A DNA stretch of 64,000 nucleotides from Stieleria sp. JC731. Its GTDB lineage: Bacteria; Planctomycetota; Planctomycetia; Pirellulales; Pirellulaceae. Made by a program: the position numbers and the translations under genes. The stretch spans positions 186,001-250,000 of the forward strand of contig NZ_JAJKFQ010000002.1 in NCBI RefSeq assembly GCF_020966635.1. The letters are read 5' to 3'. Each line of letters starts with the position of its first letter. Position 1 is the stretch's first letter. The notes below the pieces were generated by a model. The model was not told where the DNA came from and did no database searches. It saw nothing but the letters and a program-made list of their open reading frames with translations. Positions 45,029 to 53,511 of the stretch are shown piece by piece.

Positions 45029-47122
45029 TCAGTCGATTCCCAATTGCGATGCCACGCTCGCTTCGTCGCTGGTGCCGATCGCTTTGAAAACCTCCCATGC
45101 GGGCTTGGGGCTTCCGATCGGGTTGGAAGAACTCGGCAAGCCGCGAAGCCCCAAACGCAGGCCGCCTTCGTTTGGGTGATCAACAGGTCGGTGATAATCA
45201 AACGCGATAACCGATGGGCAATTCCGAAGCGTTTGCCAAGTTTTTAAAAGTGCCTGTGCCTGGATTTTCAACTGCTCGGGATGGTCTACAGCCGCATGAT
45301 ATCCCTGCTCGCTACAGATCACCGGCCGTAGTGCCCCGCCTTTTTGACGCATCTCGGGCTGATGCATCAATCGATCAAGCACGGACAAATTCTTCATCGT
45401 GATCAACTCGGTCTGATCAGTATCGTCGACTTTGGTATCGTTCCAAAAATCTGCGTTCCAAAGACTCTCAGGATAGGGATGGTAAGCCACTCCCCAAGCA
45501 AAGTCGCCGTGCAGTCGACTATCGCTCGCTAGCCATCGAATCATCTCTCTTGGCGCATAGGTCTTCCATGCGATGCAGTCCGACGCGTTCCATCGGTGGG
45601 TTAGCGAAATGAAGACTTGTGAGTGACGGTTGTATTGCCGCATGACATGGTCGACCAATCTCATCGAACGCAGGTAGTGCTCCATAAACACCTCGAAAGG
45701 CTGCTCGCCCATATTGGTCCACTGCCACCCATAGTCGACTTCGTTGTGAACAATCCAATGGTCAACACGCAACATCGATTCAGATCCACCATAACGACGC
45801 CCCAGCACATCCAGCGCAGCGAGGTACCGGTGCACCGAAGGTTCTGATGTCAAATCCGGCATCGCATAAGGCCCTGCTTGGGTTGCCTCTGGATGCGCAA
45901 GCGAAGTACCAGTGTGGTGGTTTCCTGATTGGATCAACAGGATCCCCGCGACAACGCATTCGGCCTGCCGAGCGACCCGGATGTTGCGGTCGTACCCTGA
46001 TAGCCTTGCCTCGTTGACCCACCACTGACGACCATTGATTTCCGTTGGAACCCATCCAATGATTTCTTCGGGGCTAACCAAGCCATCAATCAGCAGATTG
46101 ACCGACGCATGCCCCAGCCCAAGCTCAACAAGTGTCTCCGAATCGAATCGTGTATCGATACAGGTCAGACCTTTCGCAGCATGCAATACAGCTGGTGGCT
46201 CGCGGTCACTCTGGTCCACACTGACAGGGATATAATCTTCGGCCGATTCGGGTCGCCATTGCCTGCCATCCTCAGAAAGCGAGACGATCTGGAATCTTGA
46301 ACCAGGAAGCAACTTTCTCGATTCAGCTTTTGACAGCCGAACTTCAAAACGCCCGTCACTGCTGGGATTCAACTTCCAGGTTTCACGTTCCTGCACACCA
46401 AATGACTCTGAAGCAATCTCCGAAGGCAGACGCACGGTCAACGAAAGACCGTCATCCACTTTCGTTAACTCTCCGGCAACCCGTATGTCGCCTTGCATCG
46501 CGACGACTTGCTTTATGTCGGCAGACCAAGTTCTGGTTTGATGATTCGCGATTCGCTCGGCCAACCGTTGCTTGGCTTCACGCTTGCCGCGTTCTTCCTT
46601 TTGTTGCTGCTGCTCGGCTTCGGTCATTGGACGGACAATCGCATGCCGCACGGTGATTCGCACGTCAGCTTTGGTGCCCAGATCCACACGCACTGACACC
46701 GGCATTTGGACCGGAAGGCGATCGGCAAGTAATTCAGAAAGGTTGACCGTGTAGTTCGTCCAACCTTCAGCCTTGGGAATATTTGGAAGCGTCCACACCG
46801 GTGACAGGCTGGCATTATCGCCTATCCGCCATTCCAGATTCTCGACCCCGTCTGCACAGAAGTAGCTCAGCTCAAACACCCAGTCGAGTTGCTGCTTTGA
46901 CAACGATGGCAATTCAAACCAAACGAATGGGTCCGTCCCGCGAGTAGTCAACCCAATCTCGGAATCGCCCGAATGAAGCTCAACTTGATTGTTGCGTGGC
47001 GCCAGCTTGTGCCAATCAATCGAAAGTTGTCCGCCGGCGCAGGCCGTCCCATAAGACGGATTTAGAAGCAGGTTAGCCAACAAAACAACGGCTACGACGT
47101 TCCGAGAAGTCATCTTTATCAC
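45029..47122 (-). CDS. Secreted DUF5722 protein, glycoside hydrolase-like
   Basis: A 697-residue protein (GTG start) with a signal peptide at about 1-29. An N-terminal beta-sandwich region (about 35-165) is followed by a Gln/Glu/Lys-rich linker and then the DUF5722 region: IVHNEVDYGWQWTN, VFISLTHRWN, WGVAYHPYP, VICSEQGYH and FDYHRPVDHPNEGGL. Glu461 after Asn and Glu605 after Ser sit as the acid/base and nucleophile of clan GH-A enzymes would, so polysaccharide hydrolysis is a reasonable but untested inference. It converges with the kinase gene, only 14 bp apart. Confidence 0.8.
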   Translation of the reverse strand: MIKMTSRNVVAVVLLANLLLNPSYGTACAGGQLSIDWHKLAPRNNQVELHSGDSEIGLTTRGTDPFVWFELPSLSKQQLDWVFELSYFCADGVENLEWRIGDNASLSPVWTLPNIPKAEGWTNYTVNLSELLADRLPVQMPVSVRVDLGTKADVRITVRHAIVRPMTEAEQQQQKEERGKREAKQRLAERIANHQTRTWSADIKQVVAMQGDIRVAGELTKVDDGLSLTVRLPSEIASESFGVQERETWKLNPSSDGRFEVRLSKAESRKLLPGSRFQIVSLSEDGRQWRPESAEDYIPVSVDQSDREPPAVLHAAKGLTCIDTRFDSETLVELGLGHASVNLLIDGLVSPEEIIGWVPTEINGRQWWVNEARLSGYDRNIRVARQAECVVAGILLIQSGNHHTGTSLAHPEATQAGPYAMPDLTSEPSVHRYLAALDVLGRRYGGSESMLRVDHWIVHNEVDYGWQWTNMGEQPFEVFMEHYLRSMRLVDHVMRQYNRHSQVFISLTHRWNASDCIAWKTYAPREMIRWLASDSRLHGDFAWGVAYHPYPESLWNADFWNDTKVDDTDQTELITMKNLSVLDRLMHQPEMRQKGGALRPVICSEQGYHAAVDHPEQLKIQAQALLKTWQTLRNCPSVIAFDYHRPVDHPNEGGLRLGLRGLPSSSNPIGSPKPAWEVFKAIGTSDEASVASQLGID

Positions 47123-47230
47123 ACCGATTCGAGCAATTGAAACTGGCCCGAATCATAGTTGATGTGAAATGCGACTGTCAGAGCGTGAGCTGGATCAGCA
47201 CACCTGCGGTGAAGCTTGCCAGTAAGCCGA

Positions 47231-48535
47231 CTAAACGGGAACGACATTCACACGGTCGTCATCGGCGCTGATGACTTTGGCACGAATCAGCTGACCGGCT
47301 TCGATTCCATTTTGCTCAGTCAAGAATTCGGCTGCGGCATAGCGGCAGGTCGTTCCGCGAACAACCGATTGGTTTCCAGCCTGACCAATTGACGCTAGCT
47401 TACGAATCGATTCGACCAACAGCTGAACCTCTTCACCAACAAGGCTGTGATAGTAATCACGGCGTAGTTCGGTTTCGAGTTCCCCGAGTTGTCGAACACG
47501 TTCGGTTTTCACGTCGCCGGGAATCTGATCGGGCATTTCGGCCGCAGGTGTTCCACGGCGGGCGCTGAAGGGAAACGCGTGAATCTTTGAAAACCCAGCT
47601 TCGCGACAAGTCTGCAGCGTTTGCTGAAACTCTTCGTCTGTCTCACCAGGAAAACCGGCAATGATGTCGGTGGTGATCGCAGGCTTGACGAGCGATTGAC
47701 GGAGCAAGCGACAACGATCGAGAAACATCTTTGTTCCCCAACGACGTCGCATCCGGCGAAGCACCGAATCGCTACCCGCTTGCAAACACAAGTGCAGGTG
47801 CGGAACAACGCGATCGGAATACTCGTTCATGACCGCAATCAAACTGCGAGTCACCTCGGTCGCTTCGATGCTGGACAAGCGAATTCGGAAGTCACCGGGC
47901 AACTCGCAAAGGCTGCGCATCAAATCAGAAAGCCGCGTCCAGTCCTCGCGTGGCTTGTTGCGATTCCAATCGACGCCGTAGTGCCCCAGGTGAATTCCTG
48001 TAAGTACGACTTCACGGTGGCCGGCTTCGGTTAAGCGCTGGACCTCTTCGGTGATGTGATCCAAGGGACGCGAGGTCAGATCTGGCCGCACATGTGGAAT
48101 GATGCAGTAACTGCACCGCAGCAAGCAACCGTCTTGAACTTTGACATAAGCGCGATGCCGGCCCGAGAATCCGTCTAGCCCGGTAGGCACATCGACGACG
48201 CCAAAGCGAGACATCAAGTCCGGCAATTCTCGCTTGTCCGTCACCACATCCACCACGCCGGGAAGGGCGGCGACCTCTTCAGGTGCGCGAGTCGCATAGC
48301 ATCCCATCACGACGATTCGTGCGTTGGGGTTGTCTCGCGACATACGACGGATCACTTGACGGCTTTTAGCATCGCCTTGATTCGTCACCGTGCAGGTATT
48401 AACGATGCACACGTCGGCTTGATCGCCATCGGCACAATCGGAGAATCCGACTTTCTGAAGTCCCTGTCGAACGAGTTCGGTTTCGTACTGGTTGACTTTG
48501 CAACCGAGCGTTGTCACACGCAGTTTCGCGCTCAT
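47231..48535 (-). CDS. mtaB: tRNA t6A37 methylthiotransferase MtaB
   Basis: A 434-residue radical-SAM enzyme converting t6A37 to ms2t6A37 in tRNAs reading ANN codons. The N-terminal UPF0004 domain has the Cys residues in TLGCKVNQYE, NTCTVTN and GCYA, the SAM cluster motif is CLLRCSYCIIPHVRP (CxxxCxxC), and a TRAM-like C-terminal domain follows. The order and spacing fit MtaB rather than MiaB or RimO. It lies 15 bp downstream of clpS, so the two share a transcript. Confidence 0.93.
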   Translation of the reverse strand: MSAKLRVTTLGCKVNQYETELVRQGLQKVGFSDCADGDQADVCIVNTCTVTNQGDAKSRQVIRRMSRDNPNARIVVMGCYATRAPEEVAALPGVVDVVTDKRELPDLMSRFGVVDVPTGLDGFSGRHRAYVKVQDGCLLRCSYCIIPHVRPDLTSRPLDHITEEVQRLTEAGHREVVLTGIHLGHYGVDWNRNKPREDWTRLSDLMRSLCELPGDFRIRLSSIEATEVTRSLIAVMNEYSDRVVPHLHLCLQAGSDSVLRRMRRRWGTKMFLDRCRLLRQSLVKPAITTDIIAGFPGETDEEFQQTLQTCREAGFSKIHAFPFSARRGTPAAEMPDQIPGDVKTERVRQLGELETELRRDYYHSLVGEEVQLLVESIRKLASIGQAGNQSVVRGTTCRYAAAEFLTEQNGIEAGQLIRAKVISADDDRVNVVPV

Positions 48536-48550
48536 GAAATTCTGTTGTTA

Positions 48551-48889
48551 CTATCCTTCGACCGGCTCGATGGTTGCGGACATGCTGCCCTTGCAACGAG
48601 GAATAAGGTCGTCTTTGCCAAAGCCGTGTATCTGATCTCGTTTTAGTTCGGCATGTTCAAGCGTTGTGGTCAAGCAAATCGCTTTGCCTTTAAAGTCGAC
48701 TTCGGTTGCAATCTCGAAACCTTTTTCGACCGGATGCCGAAACAGTTTCCGCATCATCATGACCACATAGTTGTAGCTGTGATCCGAATCATCCCAAAGG
48801 ATGACGTTGTACATTGGCTGTCGTTTCGGCTTTGTCTTATTGGTTTTCTTGGTGGTTGGTTCTGCCACCACGACATCGTTTTCTGACAT
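48551..48889 (-). CDS. clpS: ClpS, adaptor of the ClpA/ClpAP protease
   Basis: A 112-residue adaptor that binds N-degron substrates and hands them to ClpA/ClpC-ClpP. A Lys/Thr-rich flexible N-terminal extension of about 25 residues precedes the conserved core: YNVILWDDSDHSYNYVV, EKGFEIATEVDFKG and TTLEHAELKRDQIHGFGKD, ending with CKGSMSATIEP. The LEHAELKRDQIH box is diagnostic. It is first in a two-gene leftward operon with mtaB and divergent from the M20 peptidase. Confidence 0.92.
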   Translation of the reverse strand: MSENDVVVAEPTTKKTNKTKPKRQPMYNVILWDDSDHSYNYVVMMMRKLFRHPVEKGFEIATEVDFKGKAICLTTTLEHAELKRDQIHGFGKDDLIPRCKGSMSATIEPVEG

Positions 48890-49085
48890 ACTCGACTCAA
48901 TGCTCCCTGCTGAGCTCCTCGCTGAACCTCAGTTTTGGCCCTCTGTTACTAACGCGAGGCCGGCCCTATTGTAGCGCCCAGGGTGAGCGACGGCAGACCC
49001 TTTTTTCGGTGCAAGCATCCGTTTTTTGCCCGATCTTGGTCCCAACTTCACCTCATCAACGACAACCTCCAACCGTGCAGGTCCG

Positions 49086-50474
49086 ATGCCCTCCGAAGAA
49101 TCATTCCGCGAAATTTTGACCGCAATCCAGTCTAGCTCGCAACGACACCTGGATGATCTGATCGAGTGGCTGCGGATTCCCAGTATCAGCAGTGACAGTG
49201 GGAAGGTTGGCGAAGTTCGAAGGGCTGGCCAATGGGTTCTGGAAAAGTTCAAAGCCGCCGGACTGGAAACTCGTATCATCGAAACCGACGGGCACCCGTT
49301 TGTGTTCGCGCAAACCCCCGAAGTTGCTGGAGCCCCCGTTGTTCTGGTCTACGGGCATTACGACGTCCAACCCGTCGAGCCCGTCAACGATTGGATCAGC
49401 GGCCCATTCGAACCGACGATCCGCGACGGAAACCTGTACGCCCGCGGTGCGACGGACGACAAAGGTCAGGCACTCACACACGTCCAAAGCGTTTGCGATT
49501 GGCTTGCCAGCGGTAAAGCACTACCGTTGCAAATCAAGTTCTTGATCGAAGGCGAAGAGGAAGTCGGCAGCGAAAACCTCGAACGACTGCTGCCCGATAT
49601 GTCCGACGAACTGGCATGTGACTGCGTCGTGATCAGCGATAGCGGACAATACGCCGACGGACAACCCGCAATTACCTACGGATTACGCGGGATCGCCACT
49701 TATGAATTGCACATCAAAGGCCCCAGCCAAGACCTGCACAGTGGATCTTTTGGCGGCGCCGTAATGAACCCCGCGATCGCGCTGTGCAAAATGCTGTCAT
49801 CGATTGTCGATGCAGACGGCGTCATCCAGATCCCGGGTTACTACGACAAAGTGCAGCCACTGTCCGACTCCGAACGCGAACAGTGGAAGCAACTGCCGCA
49901 AACGGACGAGAAATTTGCGGCCGGAATCGGCGTGAAAGAACTGTACGGTGAAAAAGGCTTCACAACCGACGAACGACGCTGGGCAAGGCCAACATTTGAC
50001 ATCAATGGACTGACAAGCGGACATCAAGGCGAAGGCGTCAAAACGATCATCCCCGCCGAAGCTTCCGCAAAGATCAGCTTTCGCCTGGTTCCCAACCAAG
50101 ACCCAAAGGAACTGACCGAGCAGTTGAACGCACACCTAGCTGCAAACACACCTCCAGGAATCACCTGGAAACTGGTGTCCGACCATGGCGCCCCTGGAAT
50201 GCTCGCGAGCACAGACACGCCATTTGTTGAAGCCGCCAATGTCGCCATCGAAGCTGCCTTCGGTGCTAAACCAGTCATGATCCGCGAAGGCGGTTCGATC
50301 CCAATCGTGACCCGCTTTCAAGAAACCCTCGAGTGCGATTGCCTACTGCTCGGCTGGGGCTTGTCCGATGACAACGCCCACAGCCCGAACGAAAAGTTCC
50401 GTGTTGCTGATTTCCATCGTGGGATCGAAGCCTCTGCCAGGCTCTGGCACGAGATCGCAAAACGGGCACAATAA
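49086..50474 (+). CDS. M20-family metallopeptidase (dipeptidase-like)
   Basis: A 462-residue cytosolic zinc hydrolase from ATG 49086 (an upstream in-frame start at 49026 is less likely). Metal ligands and catalytic residues are placed as in M20 peptidases: VYGHYDVQPVEP (His, Asp), DDKGQ, IEGEEEVGSENL (catalytic and metal-binding Glu), VISDSGQYADG (Asp) and DNAHSPNEKF (His). The lid/dimerisation region contains GPSQDLHSGSFGGAV, typical of the M20 dipeptidases of the carnosinase group. It probably cleaves short peptides. It is 65 bp upstream of serS. Confidence 0.92.
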   Translation: MPSEESFREILTAIQSSSQRHLDDLIEWLRIPSISSDSGKVGEVRRAGQWVLEKFKAAGLETRIIETDGHPFVFAQTPEVAGAPVVLVYGHYDVQPVEPVNDWISGPFEPTIRDGNLYARGATDDKGQALTHVQSVCDWLASGKALPLQIKFLIEGEEEVGSENLERLLPDMSDELACDCVVISDSGQYADGQPAITYGLRGIATYELHIKGPSQDLHSGSFGGAVMNPAIALCKMLSSIVDADGVIQIPGYYDKVQPLSDSEREQWKQLPQTDEKFAAGIGVKELYGEKGFTTDERRWARPTFDINGLTSGHQGEGVKTIIPAEASAKISFRLVPNQDPKELTEQLNAHLAANTPPGITWKLVSDHGAPGMLASTDTPFVEAANVAIEAAFGAKPVMIREGGSIPIVTRFQETLECDCLLLGWGLSDDNAHSPNEKFRVADFHRGIEASARLWHEIAKRAQ

Positions 50475-50539
50475 CTTTTCAATCGCAAGTAGACTCTCGC
50501 TTCTCCACTTTCAACTCCTCGCCTGATAGCTAACTAGAA

Positions 50540-51811
50540 ATGCTCGATCGCAAGTTCATTCTTCAAAACCCCGATTTGGTTCGTGACAACTGCCAAAAGC
50601 GTGGCGTTCCCTGCGACATCGATCAAATTGTCTCGTTGGAATCACAGCGGATGGAACAACTTCAATTGGCTCAGGAACTCAATCGCCAAGCCAACGAAGT
50701 TAGCAAGTCCATCAAAAGTGCCAGCAACGAAGAACGCCCCCAGATCATTGAACGAGGACGTGAACTCCGGCAACAGAAAGACGATGCCCAATCCAAATGC
50801 GATGAACTGGAAGCGGCGATCCTGGAGATCCAAAAGTTCATCCCAAACCTGACTCACCCCGACGTTCCAGAAGGCGGTGAAGATGACGCGAAAGAACTAT
50901 CGTTTGGCAAGACCGCCAAACCCAACTTCGATTTCAAAGCCTTGGACCATTTGGAGCTCGGCGAAAAACACGACCTGTTTGACTTCGAAGGCGGAGCACG
51001 CGTCGCCGGAGCCGGCTTTTACTTCCTACGTAACGCAGCCGTTCGTCTCGATTTGGCGCTGCAGCAATTTGCGGTCTCTTACTTGGGCGACAAAGGCTTC
51101 ACGCCGGTCTCGACTCCTGACTTGGCACTAACGGAAGTTTTGCAAGGTACCGGGTTCAATCCACGCGGCCCCGAAACCCAAATCTACAGCATCGAAAATA
51201 CCGAACTGAACTTGGTCGCAACCGCCGAAATCACCTTGGGCGGGATGATGAGCGGCCAAACGGTGCTCGATAGCGAATTGCCGATTAAACTTTGTGGTCT
51301 GAGCCACTGCTTCCGAACCGAAGCCGGTGCGGCGGGTCGCGCATCGAAAGGACTTTACCGAGTTCACCAATTCACCAAAGTCGAAATGTTCGCGTTCACC
51401 CTGCCCGAACAAAGTGACGCGATCCATGAAGAAATGCGTGGACTGGAGTGCGAAATCTTTGATGCACTAGAAGTCCCTTATCGAGTCATCGACACGGCCA
51501 GCGGCGACCTAGGTGGCCCCGCCTATCGCAAGTACGACTTGGAAGCGTGGATGCCAGGACGCGGTGAATCCGGCGAATGGGGCGAAGTCACCAGCACAAG
51601 CAACTGCACCGACTACCAATCGCGACGGTTGAACGTGCGATACAAAGTCGCCAGTGAGAAAGGCACAAAATACGTGCACACACTAAACGGCACCGCGATC
51701 GCAACCGGTCGTGCGATGATCGCGATCTTGGAAAACCACCAACGCGCCGATGGCAGCATCGCCGTCCCCAAGGCACTGCAGCCTTGGATGGGATGTGAAG
51801 TCATCCAGTAG
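50540..51811 (+). CDS. serS: Seryl-tRNA synthetase
   Basis: A 423-residue class II aminoacyl-tRNA synthetase. The N-terminal long coiled-coil arm for tRNA-Ser is visible (MLDRKFILQNPDLVRDNCQKRG, then a heptad region to about residue 100). The catalytic domain has TAEITLGGMMSG, the motif 2 region CFRTEAGAAGRASKGLYRVHQF, TSTSNCTDYQSRRLNVRYK and motif 3 LNGTAIATGRAMIAILENHQ. The length is normal. Confidence 0.97.
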   Translation: MLDRKFILQNPDLVRDNCQKRGVPCDIDQIVSLESQRMEQLQLAQELNRQANEVSKSIKSASNEERPQIIERGRELRQQKDDAQSKCDELEAAILEIQKFIPNLTHPDVPEGGEDDAKELSFGKTAKPNFDFKALDHLELGEKHDLFDFEGGARVAGAGFYFLRNAAVRLDLALQQFAVSYLGDKGFTPVSTPDLALTEVLQGTGFNPRGPETQIYSIENTELNLVATAEITLGGMMSGQTVLDSELPIKLCGLSHCFRTEAGAAGRASKGLYRVHQFTKVEMFAFTLPEQSDAIHEEMRGLECEIFDALEVPYRVIDTASGDLGGPAYRKYDLEAWMPGRGESGEWGEVTSTSNCTDYQSRRLNVRYKVASEKGTKYVHTLNGTAIATGRAMIAILENHQRADGSIAVPKALQPWMGCEVIQ

Positions 51812-52002
51812 CCATGCTGGGTTTTGAGCCTAAACACGGGGAATCAAACACCACCAAGAACGACTCGGTGATCTCGGTGCCTCAGTGTTTTCTTCCCTCC
51901 GAAGGTTCTCACCGCCACGCAACGCCCGCCTCCAAGATTGAGATAAAAACCGAATCGGTTCATCGCTATAATCGTGCCAGTTACCTACCCTTACTCGCCA
52001 CG

Positions 52003-53283
52003 ATGACCACGATGCACAAGCGTTTCACTTCGCTATTGATAACCCTCCTCGGCCTATCCTCGTTTGCCGCTGCCGATACTCCTAGCTTTCCTTCGTCGGA
52101 TTGGCCTTGGTGGCGAGGACAGACCCGCCAGGGTGTTGCCTCGGCCGACCAAACGCCGCCGATGACATGGAGCGAAACGGAAAACGTTGCCTGGAAGACA
52201 CCTATCCCAGGACGCGGCCACGGCTCCCCAATTCTGCTGAACGATCGCATCTATTTGATCACTGCCGATCAGGAACGCCGTGCGGAGCTGCTGCTATGCC
52301 TGGACCGGAAAACTGGCAAGCAGATTTGGGAAACGGTCGTACACCAAGGCGAATTCTTCAAAACCAGTGGACGCGAAGCCAACCAGAAGGCTTCCTGGGC
52401 CTCATCCACACCGGCAACCGACGGTGAGCGAATCTTTGTCAACTTCTACAACGACCAAGCGGTCTACACCAGCGCCATCAACCTTGACGGAGAGCTGGAT
52501 TGGCAAACTCGTCTTTGTGACTACCAAATCCACCAAGGATATGGTTCCTCACCTGCGATCTACGAAAACCTTGTCATCGCGTCAGCGGACAACAAGGCCG
52601 GCGGCAGCATCGTCGCCATGGATCGCCAGACAGGCGAAGTCGCTTGGCGACGTGATCGCCCCGCGAAGCCGAACTATGCGTCACCGATCATCTTGAACGT
52701 CAGCGGTAAAGACCAATTGCTGCTTACCGGCTGCGACCTCGTCACCAGCCTCGATCCAACAACCGGAAAAACGAACTGGGAAATCGAAGGCGCGACGACA
52801 GAATGCGTGACTTCGACGGTGACCGATGGCAAGCATATTTTCACCAGCGGCGGCTATCCAAAGAATCACGTTGCTGCAGTCTTGGCGGACGGATCAGGCA
52901 CCATCGATTGGGAAGTCAACACGCGGAACTATGTTCCATCAATGCTGGAAAAAGATGGTTACCTTTACATGTCACTGGATGCTGGCGTTGCAACATGCGT
53001 GAATGCCGAAGACGGTGAAACGATGTGGAAAAGTCGCCTCGGCGGCGAATTCACCGCCTCACCAGTGCTGGCAGGCAACTTGATCTACGCCACCAACGAG
53101 GATGGCACAACATTCGTTTTCAAAGCCGACCCAGAAGACTTTGAAAAGCTAGCCGAGAACAAGTTGGACGGAACCACATTCGCAACGCCAGTGATCTGCG
53201 ACGGCAAGATTTATATCCGACTGGCAAAAGACCAAGACGGCACGAAGCAGGAATACCTTTACTGCATCGGGACAGAGCAATAG
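52003..53283 (+). CDS. Secreted PQQ-like beta-propeller protein (BamB-like)
   Basis: A 426-residue exported protein. ATG 52003 or ATG 52012 begins a clear signal peptide (FTSLLITLLGLSSFAAA). The rest is built of PQQ-type propeller blades (LLLCLDRKTGKQIWE, NLDGELDW, IVAMDRQTGEVAWRR, SLDPTTGKTNWE, CVNAEDGETMWKSRLGG), so a beta-propeller of seven or eight blades. Planctomycetes have many such proteins, often near their outer membrane assembly or polysaccharide genes; whether it binds PQQ is not shown. It follows serS by 191 bp. Confidence 0.88.
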   Translation: MTTMHKRFTSLLITLLGLSSFAAADTPSFPSSDWPWWRGQTRQGVASADQTPPMTWSETENVAWKTPIPGRGHGSPILLNDRIYLITADQERRAELLLCLDRKTGKQIWETVVHQGEFFKTSGREANQKASWASSTPATDGERIFVNFYNDQAVYTSAINLDGELDWQTRLCDYQIHQGYGSSPAIYENLVIASADNKAGGSIVAMDRQTGEVAWRRDRPAKPNYASPIILNVSGKDQLLLTGCDLVTSLDPTTGKTNWEIEGATTECVTSTVTDGKHIFTSGGYPKNHVAAVLADGSGTIDWEVNTRNYVPSMLEKDGYLYMSLDAGVATCVNAEDGETMWKSRLGGEFTASPVLAGNLIYATNEDGTTFVFKADPEDFEKLAENKLDGTTFATPVICDGKIYIRLAKDQDGTKQEYLYCIGTEQ

Positions 53284-53299
53284 TTAGATCTGCAAAACC

Positions 53300-53341
53300 C
53301 AGCTGAGATAAATCAGCTGAGATAAATCAGCTGGGCTAAAT
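53300..53341. repeat. Three 14-bp tandem repeats after the PQQ-propeller gene
   Basis: CAGCTGAGATAAAT occurs at 53300 and 53314, and a third copy CAGCTGGGCTAAAT at 53328. Each unit holds a CAGCTG palindrome. No function is evident. Confidence 0.7.
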
Positions 53342-53365
53342 CAGTGGGGGAGTCATCGCACTGAA

Positions 53366-53386
53366 CAGCCTGTGGACCACAGGCTG
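53366..53386. terminator. Inverted repeat, candidate terminator between convergent genes
   Basis: CAGCCTGTGG and CCACAGGCTG are exact 10-bp inverted arms around a single A. The site lies between the rightward PQQ-propeller gene and the leftward FAD oxidoreductase, so it may terminate one or both transcripts. A short T stretch follows on the plus strand. Confidence 0.5.
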
Positions 53387-53511
53387 GGTCTTTGACGAAG
53401 TCGCCTTCTACACAGCAAAGCCAGCGGAGAAGCACGCTAATCCCACGGAGTGGAAGGCGGCAATCAACAGGCCGATCGCCGCAACGAACCGCCTCTCAAA
53501 ATGGCTCCGGA

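Noticed and set aside
53341-53511. Open frame reading LNSLWTTGWVFDEVAFYTAKP on the plus strand
   Set aside because: It has an in-frame stop just upstream, no start codon with a ribosome-binding site, and runs into the antisense of the FAD oxidoreductase. A gene remnant is possible but unsupported.
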